Shown here: positions 55,263-64,000 of the stretch, piece by piece | Layout of the letters: each line of letters opens with the position of its first letter | How positions within the stretch are numbered: position 1 is the stretch's first letter | Source: Crotophaga sulcirostris | Taxonomy: Eukaryota; Chordata; Aves; Cuculiformes; Crotophagidae | DNA length: 64,000 nucleotides | Assembly (NCBI GenBank): GCA_013397455.1 | Contig: VYZB01000023.1 | Span: forward strand, 4,418,986 to 4,482,985 | Direction: 5' to 3' | The notes under the pieces: generated by a model | Databases searched by the model: none | What the model saw: the letters and a program-made list of their open reading frames with translations, nothing else | What the model was told of the DNA's origin: nothing | Translations under genes and position numbers: made by a program

Positions 55263-55969
55263 CTGCTACCTTGAAAGGAATAAAAAATTGGTTTTTACTT
55301 CTTTTACACTGTATCTCCTTTAAATGAAGTTAATTAGAGGAAAAAAGGTGAGGGAACTCTAGCATTTTTGCAGATATCAAAACAGTTGAAGAGATTAGCA
55401 AAAGCTTCAGCTTGTTTCAGCTATTCATACTTCAATTTTTTTTTTTTTGTCAAGAGTGTTCTAGCTATAGTGATTTAAATTGAGTACAAGCTGTACTAAC
55501 TGCTGAGGAGAAACCCTGGTAGCTTAATCATGTTGAAAAGAAGTTTAAGTGACATTCTCAGCATTAAACATTATACATCTTGGAAAATATATCTAGCTGA
55601 TCTACTCAAAATACTGGATGCTCCTAAGGGTACTGTACAGGAAGCACATCCTAGAAGTATCTATCAAACCTTAAAAAAAGGTAAAAGGAATCTGACATAA
55701 CTAAAGGGCAAAGAAAAGGGAGATACAAACAGAGAAAAAATTCTGCCAAAAGCTGTAGTTGTTTCCAGAGGAAATGGAATTTATTATAAACTCTGGCTGA
55801 TTAAATATTTTATCTATGTGGCAGGCAGAAAATGTCTCCAAAAAGAATTAACTAGAGTAATTAAAACCTAAGGCTACATCCTCCTTCCAGCAACAGCGCA
55901 GCCAAAAAAAGAGCAGAAAACACGCACCCCCCACCTGTCATCTGTGTATAGTCAGTTGGTGACCAGGTA

Positions 55970-56580
55970 TAAAAGAAGTGCTCAGAGAAGACACGGGGAA
56001 GCTATGTGAGTTATTTGCATCTGTGTTCACTATGGAAGAACCTGAGAACATTCCCTGTGCCCATGGGGAGACTCAGAGGTCTGAAAGTGAGGTAATTATT
56101 AGAGAACTTATGGTACATATGCAGAATGGATGTGAATGTATTGACAGGACTGGAATCACCCATGAGTGCTGAAGAACAGTAGTGTGTGCTTCCTTGCTTA
56201 AAGTTGCTTTAGTACTTGAAGACTGGAAGGTGTTAAAAATGGGATCATTGTTAAAAATAGTTCAAGTAGATCTGTAAGCATGACAACTCTACCAGTTGAA
56301 TTGATAGAGACTATATTATCATATTAGTGAACACCTGGATAAATGTATGTGCTGTTGGGAAGGGTCAACACTGTTGAATCCAAGGGAAATTCTATCTTGT
56401 GAAACTTTTGGAGTTATTTGAATAGATGCATGTGGATAAGCATAGTCTATAACCAGTAGATAAAGTCTGTTTGAATTTTAAAAGACTTCTGACAAAGGGG
56501 TTGAGGCAGATATGACATAAGAGGGAAGGTATTGGTGAAATAATTGGTTAGAAGTATGTGGAATAAGAGATTAGGCAATT
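55970..56580 (+). mobile_element. Ancient CR1-like reverse transcriptase remnant, plus strand
   Basis: An open frame from 55978 contains ELFASVFTMEEPENIP, which resembles the 'FFASVFT-ED--NIP' block just before the reverse transcriptase of CR1-type LINEs. Further blocks follow in the expected order on the same strand, although the frame is broken by stops. An 'EDWK' segment (gaagactggaagg) lies near 56218. A segment like 'gtctgtaagcatgacaactc' (RPVSLTS-like) lies near 56270. 'gttgggaagggtcaacac' (the QHGF-region counterpart) lies near 56353. 'gacataagagggaagg' lies near 56512. The ordered collinear matches make an old decayed element likely. The upstream A-rich sequence from about 55680 may belong to it too. 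Confidence 0.65.
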
Positions 56581-57838
56581 ATTTAGAAGTAAGACTCACT
56601 GAGGTTACTGCATTGACAAACTACACCAGTATCAGAAAATCTTCTGAGCTAAAAATACTTGCATCTGCCAAGAGTTTAAAATATACTTGTCATGTTCTTG
56701 ATCTTCTCTGTGTGTCTGCGTATGAGTTGCAGAGTGAAGGGTGAACTCTTTCAAAGATCTGGTGTGCGTCAAATCAACACTTCTCTAACACTGTTGGAAA
56801 CCTTGATAAGCATCTGCCAAAACTTCTAGGCATAATTGAACAGCACCAGAATTGCTGAGAAATATTGCTGTAAAATTATATTAGTTGAAAGTAAAGTTTT
56901 TTTCATCGGATGGGATGTTGGAAAGCTTACTAAAGGTAGTGACTTCAGGGTCTATGGCTGCGGTCCTTTGACTGGCTTGACTTCTCCTGGATCATTTCCA
57001 GGGATTTTACTGATGGTGTGGGCTCTTATACCAAGGGCTGGAAGGAACTTCTCATCTGTGAAACTGCTGTTTCTCTCTTTTTGTGCATCTTTTTAGCCTT
57101 GCGTTTGGCCTCTGCTAATCTAACTGCTCCAGAGCAATTTATCACCTCTTCTGCTTATACTCAGGTGTCCACTAGTTCACTGGTCAATTGCAATGCTCAT
57201 TGCCCTAGGGATGCTAAAAGAGGTAAGACTGCCCAGAGGGAGCGGCTAACAGAAGAAATACCGGGATCTTTTTTTGCATATTTTAGAGTTGTGTGATCAA
57301 GGATCTACACTCTAGCTGCAGGCCATGTGGCATGACCTTGCAGGTCACTAGCAATACATGTACTATAGTTTCAAGAAGGTGCTCATATACTTAAAAAAAC
57401 AGCTTATCCTCATTACAGTTGTTGCCATAATGCTGTTGAAGCATTGACTGTTTTAAATAATTTCTCTTCTGCCTTTTGTAGCACAGAGCATCTTTAAAAA
57501 AAACAAACCACATTCAATTCAAACATTGCTGTTTTCTCTCTAGCCAGTTCTCTTTGGAAAGAGCTCTGAGATGATGAAGAGAGGATATAATTGAATGTTA
57601 CCTTCACTGACATTTGCAAATTATTAATATGCTAAAGAAGTCATGATGTTAAAGAGAAAACTCAGAAGGCTTAGTAAGCAGTCAAGTATACCAGCCAGAA
57701 AGTGTTCTCAGCTATGAATAGGTCTTTCATGGCTGTATGTTTTATATTTGGGTTACAAAGCATATAAGGCCAGCATGAACAGATAGGAAAGCATAATGTT
57801 GTTATTATAGCTTTGTGTTTGCTGCAGTTCTGTTGAGA

Positions 57839-57986
57839 GCAGTGTTCTACAGAGACTTGTGTCTGGACAGGAGTTGGGTGAAAGACCTAGAAGCACAAGA
57901 GATAAGGCACTGTTCTACAGAGACTTGTGTCTGGACAGGAGTTGGGTAAAAGACCTATAAGTGCAAGAGATGCTGCACTGTTCTAT
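57839..57986 (+). repeat. 68-bp tandem repeat, about 2.2 copies
   Basis: The unit starts gc(a/a)(g/c)tgttctacagagac. Copy 1 starts at 57839, copy 2 at 57907 and a partial third at 57975, so the period is exactly 68 bp in both steps. Copies 1 and 2 differ at only a handful of positions (for example gggtgaaag against gggtaaaag, and aagcac against aagtgc). The third is only about 12 bp long before it diverges. High identity suggests a recent local duplication. Confidence 0.92.
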
Positions 57987-60900
57987 TCCTGTTTGGTTGC
58001 TGTCCCAAAGACCCAGCACACTTTGCTAATCAAAAGTAAAACTATTGAAGACTATACCTGGGCATTGTTGCAGTTCTTTTTTTCTGTTAAAACCTGAGAA
58101 AATGTTTGATCTGCTTATATTTCTTCTCACAGGCATGCAGTCCAGTGAAATAAAATGCTAAAGATTTCAGGCTTACTTCTGTAACTTCTTTTTCTTGCTA
58201 ATATTGTTGGTTCTCTGTTTTGCCCTTCTCCAGACTTTCAGCTGTAAGAGCCGTGAAATATTCAGAAGATTTAGAAATAGTAGGCAGCAATTTCATTTGA
58301 CAATACAAGTAGTTTATGGCCATGCTGTTCTGGCTACCATTTTGTATTATTTCTACTTGTGTGTGACTTTAGCATCTACAATCTTCAAAGAGTCAAACTG
58401 AGATGAACAGCTCATCTTTTGAAAGCTAGGATTCAAGCTGTCAGATAACAGAAAGGATTGATGCTTAGCTCTACTGGTTTTGGAAAGAGTAGCTATTAAA
58501 AGCACACTCTAATTTGAGTTGGCAGAATAAGGATCACACACAGTCCCAAAATACCAGTGAACACTGATTTTAATGTTTCATTGCTTTGGTGTATAGGATA
58601 GCTCTGTGTTCCATTGAAAAACAGAGAGTCAGCTTTCCCTTGGCACTATATATAGTATTCCCAGGATGACAGTGTAAGAGCAGTAATGGGTGGAGGTTTA
58701 AAAAAAACCTAATTAATGCTGAAATCAGTCAGAAGGGGAGCTTGCCTCTTCATAGGGATTAGAACTTGCCTCTGCAATGTCTAACTAGACCTTGAGTGCA
58801 TTGAATTATTCTGAAGGTCATGTGCTAAGGACAGCATATCATTACTAAACAGGCTGGTGGAGAAAGATGTAGTCTGCAGTCTCTCTGAAAATAGTATATT
58901 TCCTTGTTTTTAGGTCTTTGGAGCTGATGGTAGGAGTAACCAGGATTCCTGGCCTGGAGAACGCCATTGAAAAGGTGTATAAAAAGGAGAATCAGGCTAA
59001 TTTCTTTGGGATCAGAGATGAGAGGAACACAGTGGTTCTTAGAGACTAGAAGTTTCCATCCATAAGAAAGACGAGGCAGTGTGGGGTCTCAGCAGGCTGC
59101 AAGCTTTGTATAAGGGATGAGCTGAAGTGAGTTTTGGAGACAGTTGTACCCTGAGAAGAGTGAGCACCTCCACTGAGAGGCTTTCATCACTGAGAGGCTG
59201 TCTTTGGTTTCATAAAGGGCAGCTAGGTGAAAAGGGAGGAGACCAAAGGGAAAGGAAATAGCATCACCCCACAAGGGCCCGCAGTGAGAACAGGGAAGAA
59301 TCCCTCGTGCTGAAGCTGTTTGAAATGAGATTAGACAGAACACTGGGGATCTACCACAGGAATAAAAATTGATGGAGAATGTTTGGCATCTGTCATTTTA
59401 TTGGTTTAATGATCAACCTTTATGATTTGTCATGTTACTCCATACCTTTTCTGATCACTCTGAAGTGCATTGCATGCCTGATTTTTTTTTTTGCCTGAGG
59501 CTACAAGTATAGCTCCAGTGAGATCAGAGTTGGTTTCACCATTGACTTTAATGGGATTATAATTGAATCTTAAGTGAGGTAGCTATCCTTAGGCTAAGTA
59601 AACAGTGACCTGTGTAGCTGTGGAAGCTGGAATAAAACAAGAAAGGGGTTAAATTTACGGTACTCCAAGTGCTTGTTTCTGACCCCCTCTGTGGACAGGT
59701 AGAATAGTCTACCTTATACCTAATGCATGCTAGAAGTGCCTATGTAGAGAACGAACACATGGAAAGTAGTGTGCTTTTTATTTCAGATGCAGTCTGTGTT
59801 TTAGTAAGATTAGCTGAACAAGCCCCCAAAGGGCAGATAATCAAGAAATGCATGATATGAATGAGAGTACAGGTCATTAAGGAGAGCGTAACTATTTGAA
59901 AGCATAAAAGCACTCTGAGAAATGAGTGCTGTAAAATTCCTCTGTCACTGCAGCAGAGGTTCAGATGTGCAGTTGCAAGCTGACTTGTCGTGACCCCAGC
60001 TCTAAGCATATTCCAACAGCTGCAGCAAATTGCTAAATCATTCTTGGCTAATGCTGACATCAAATTATCTAAATAATTTTTGTAAGGTTATCCTTTGCCA
60101 TAGGGACAAATACATAAGTCTTCGTATGCCTTCTACTCTATTCCCTTCAGCTCTATTTGTCTTAGTTTTAAAATTTGTCTTAGTCCTTTGACATCTGAAC
60201 TGTTCCACTCATTACTTGATCTTTTTCCCTTTTTTTAAAGAAGTCAAATTGCAATTAATCCAGAATGCTGAACTTGTGACTTTGCAGATGCCAACACAGT
60301 AAATAACTTGGATATTATCACAAGCATGAGATGGTTTCTTCTTATCTCCCTGGAGAGTTGTGAAGATGTGAGAAAGTGCTGCCATTATTATCTGCAAGCG
60401 GGTTAGCTCAATGTCACTGCAGCAAATTGTTTGTGGTTACTGGGAGTCATCTCTTAGTACCAGACAGCAGTCCTTCCCTGGATATCTGCAAAATAACAAC
60501 ATTAAAAACATGTTAAAAATAAAAAGCAAAACCCTTAATTCTCTTAAGTCTTTGATTGTACTGTCATGAAAATGTACTGTGGCAGTTTTGGATGTATCGC
60601 TTTCTGGAAAAGTAAAGTAGAGCAAAGCATTTGAGAGAACTCTACAACTGGTACCAAGGAAAGTATTTCTCTGATATCTGTGCAGCTGTGCCTACATGTG
60701 TCTGTTGAAACTTGTGCTTTTTAAGTTGATCTGTCATATGGACCTGACAGCAAAAATGTGTTGCTGATGATTTTATTGGCTTGCTATCCATTAATGACAG
60801 CAGTGGACGGAAAGCGCTGGGGCTGAACGTGCCATGGTCTGCTTTCACCAGTGTTCACAGTCATCAGTGCCTCTTGGGGCTGCCATCAAGCTGCCGGGAC

Positions 60901-63900
60901 GCATTACTGCAAATTACTGAGCAACTCACGTAGTCTTCAGGTGCTGTTCAGGGCTTGGGAGATTCCAGATCCCGCTTTAAGTAAATGCTGGCAACCCGCC
61001 ATGCATTTGTGTGAACTTGACTGCAGAGGACGACCCTGAAAGCAGTTCAGCTGCTTTTTGTGCAGAGCTCAGCTGAGGAGATAATGTTGCCTGAGATGCA
61101 CTCCTGCACAAGGGGCTGGATCATTTGGTGTGTTTCTTTTGAAGCTCTGTAAGTGGGGAGGAGCTGTACAGCTTCTGGGCTGCGCCATTGAGAGTACTGA
61201 ATGTTCAAAGCATGTCAAGTAGAGGCGAGCACTAACTAGGAACCAGTGGCTCCTCATTCAGAGAAGGCTGGGTGAGGACCAGCATGAAGGAAGGCGTTTG
61301 TGCCCATCTGGATGCGAGGACTGCATGAGGCTGGTGGTGTCCATGCCAGGACAAGCAGGAAGGAACCGTATCGTCATAATCACAGGTGCACTACAGAGCT
61401 GGTCAGCTGTAGAGGGAAAATCCTCCTGGTGTCTCTGAGCACAGAGTAGGCTCCTTGCTGTCTGCTGGGACAGACACAGTATAGTACCCTCAAAACCACT
61501 GCTGGAATGGGGTTGTCTGCAGGACTCCCTGTCTTGGTTGGGAGTTAAAGGAAAATACACTTGAGCTTCCAGTACCATTTCTAGAAACTTACTGATGGGG
61601 ACAGCATTTGTCCCCAGATTTCTCCGCCTCTAACCAGTGTGCAAAATGTCAGAAAGTTGGACAGAGTTTCTGTTTTTACAAATGGGGAACAGAAAATTTC
61701 ACGTGCTTCTAATATCTCCTCTCGTGAGGAATGCAGGATGGGCAGCAGCTTTTTGGCTCTGTTAGGCTATCAGACCAGCCATAATCAGCATGTTTTATGT
61801 TTCCACATGGGCTTCTGGCCACATGTATAATGTCCATCTGTTGAACTGGGCGTGATGCCTACCGACACCACGATCCAGATAATTTGAATGAGACACAGGT
61901 TTCCAAGAGCTGATGGTATTCCTGAAGGACAGGTTGCAGTAACATGATAAATACTGTCCCTTCTTCTGCGTGAAGTGAGACATTTGGGGAGATGAATCTA
62001 GAAGGAATGTAAACATATTGTGGCAATGATAGCAAATGAATATTCAGAGACAGTCCCTGGCCCTCTGTCACTGTATCTGAACAATTTTAATGTATTCATC
62101 TTAGAGCTTTTCTGTGAATGGTAAATTTGCTGAAAAAGGCACTTTTAGAACAACCACATTTATTTGCCATCTGAATTGAAATTAAACTAGCTGTAAGTGG
62201 GAAAGGACATGGTGAAACTGGCTTCCAGGGACAACAAAAAACCCGTCTCTGCCTTCCCTTCAGCCAAGGTGCAAGAACTGCATGAAGGTGTATGCTCAAA
62301 TTCTGTTTGCTGTGAAAGGAAGTCTGAACCCCCTCCCACTGGATGTCCCAGGTTATGGGGAGGGTAACAGTCCAAAAGCCTGCTGCTGGTCTTCTGCCTA
62401 GGTGAACACTGAAAGTATTAAGCTAGAGATTTTTTACTTCTTGGTGGCTGTGTCTTGATGGAAATGGAACAAGTTTGATAGGAGGGACCCAACTCCTGTA
62501 CCTGATAATCCAACAGGTAGTCTTGGTGTTTCTTGGGGAGAGAGGATAGTAAACCCTGTTTCAGAGACCAGTTAGCTAAAGATCTAATAGTAATGAAGTG
62601 AGAGGGCCCATATGGGCCATGGCACTTTGGCTATTTCTACAGAAAAGAATGCCAAATACAATAAGTTATTAAATGTTTTTTATTGTTTTGTTTTGTATGT
62701 TTTGGTCAAATTGATTTCTTGATTTGAAGACAGTGGATTTGTCTACATTAGCAAATAGCACTGTGTAGTAGGAGCAGATGTGCAGAGCAAAACAGTAATG
62801 AAAACCTAGAGAGATTTCAGAGGGTTTGCTTCAAAACAGCTTTATTCTAATTCCACTTGAAGGAAATTTTGAAAGAAACTTGTAGCAAATCAGGAGATCA
62901 AATATTGCATATTGAAAATGTCAACAAAACCTTTCAACTTATTAGGAATATTTCAAGTTTTCTGGTAAAATAAAGACTTAAAAAAACCCTGGCATGTGTT
63001 AATAAGACATTTCAATGCTGTTGAATCTGTATTTTTTCTTGGCAATTGTTTCAGCTGAAATTTTATCTGGTGTTTCTTGAGGTCATCTGGCATCCTACTT
63101 AAACCTGTTTGTCTTGCTGTGTGTGTAATTCTTGCTGCTGTTTTACAGAGATCTATACACAAAATTGGTCTCGTTGTAACCCTTTAAAAAGGGTTTTCTT
63201 TTACCTGTCTGCCTGCACCACAGAAAGGAAAAAAATCCAGTGCTGCAGTCTCAACTCTCTTGTTCTGACTCCTGTACTGTGTGACTATGAAATCGGTCAT
63301 GATGCATTTGCCTTAGCTGCAGGAAACCAAGAGAGAGGGTGCAACAACAAGGGCAAGATGGGTGTTTGGGAGCTGAGAAAAAAAATAGGAATCATGTGTG
63401 GGAGAGCAGCCCAGCTGCAATGAAAGGAGCGCACGTGAGGCTTGTGCAGAATTGGCTTTTAATGCAGCAAATTTTACCTGCATGCTGACAGCTGTAGATG
63501 TTGTCATGTGGTAAAAGTGGGGAGGGCTTACTAGTGAAGATTGCCTGGACTCTGGAAATAAAGCAGATTGTTGAGAGTAAGTCCTAGTGACTCTCTTATG
63601 CAAAAGCATCTGCACCCTAGGACAACAAGTGCTCCTGTTACTTTGCAAGTTTGTGTTTTAGGTAATGAATTTTACCCATGGCTCTGACTGACCTCCATAT
63701 CACTTCCATCCAAGGATACATATTTGAGATACTTGAATATTTTATTGAGATGTGATTTGTTTAGTGTCAGATATTAGGACAGATCAAACATCAGTGCGAG
63801 TCTTGAAGTGTGTGAATGGCCTAGGATTTCTTGCCAGAGGTCTCATTCATCTTGTCATAACCAGAAGCATATGGCAAGGAAAGTCTATAATCTTTACAGA

Positions 63901-64000
63901 ATACTGGTTTTGGAGTAATATATGAAAGTCTGGTATCAGGGATAAAATAGACATCAGCAAGTAGGTATTGGCAATTTAATATGTTGTAACCTCATGTAGT

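Larger units (their letters stand above)
15722..64000 (+). other. ST8SIA1: ST8SIA1 intron 4, 5' part (at least 48.3 kb, continues past window)
   Basis: After the donor at 15722 no further ST8SIA1 exon was recognised up to the window end. The missing last exon should be a long open frame (about 160 codons) with sialylmotif S and an HHYYD-type motif. No open frame here fits it on the + strand. The intron carries the CR1 remnants and repeats listed separately. Stretches at about 18.0-19.7, 23.1-24.9, 31.0-34.5, 34.7-40.9, 42.2-46.1, 47.1-55.2 and 58.0-64.0 kb are otherwise featureless to me. Their open frames are short, mostly antisense or overlapping, and have no recognisable domain. Confidence 0.85.

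Noticed and set aside
56985..57296. A splice-acceptor-like tract (ttttgtgcatctttttag) followed by an open frame
   Set aside because: The encoded sequence has no recognised similarity to ST8SIA1 or any other family, and such acceptor-like sites are common in introns.
59090..59370. A possible CR1-like fragment, because 'gaaatgagattagacagaac' resembles a CR1 3' coding block
   Set aside because: Only one short block matched, and no ordered neighbours could be found.

Overview
The window looks like nuclear DNA from a bird. It is AT-rich, almost free of long open reading frames, and carries several 5'-truncated CR1 LINE fragments with avian-type 3' ends. I saw no Alu, L1 or other mammalian-type repeats. 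It is not a bacterial, plasmid or phage sequence, and no operon, CRISPR array, rRNA or tRNA gene was recognised. The species cannot be fixed from the sequence alone. The CR1 subfamily whose 3' end reads 'caagtccaacctataac...' resembles those I associate with non-galliform birds, but that is a weak inference.

The only protein-coding gene I can support is an internal part of ST8SIA1 (GD3 synthase, alpha-2,8-sialyltransferase 1) on the + strand. Two coding exons are present. The 110-bp exon at 9511-9620 and the 93-bp exon at 15629-15721 join in frame and encode the sialylmotif L region that binds the CMP-sialic acid donor. Both have canonical AG/GT splice sites. By comparison with the human gene they correspond to exons 3 and 4 of five. 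Neither the upstream exons nor the long last exon (which carries sialylmotif S and the C-terminus) was found. The window is therefore the end of intron 2 (at least 9.5 kb), all of intron 3 (6,008 bp) and the first 48.3 kb or more of intron 4.

The introns hold CR1 remnants in both orientations. Young-looking 3' ends lie at about 7207-7690, 13967-14435, 21886-21999, 30563-30820 and 34573-34672, with a further 3'-region fragment at about 26248-26390. Two older, decayed coding remnants lie at about 22300-23010 and 55970-56580. Other structure includes a 68-bp tandem repeat at 57839-57986, a degenerate repeat in a GC-richer block at about 46190-46620, a T/G-rich low-complexity tract near 24.9-25.05 kb, a purine-rich tract near 16.55-17.44 kb, a pair of related copies of an unclassified repeat at 28.55 and 30.91 kb, and three inverted repeats able to form hairpins. 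Most remaining intron sequence shows nothing I can name.

I found no convincing new biological system. The most useful leads are the internally deleted CR1 copy, the unclassified paired repeat, the repeat-structured GC-rich block near 46 kb, the hairpins, and a CpG-retaining block near 41 kb that could be a conserved non-coding element.
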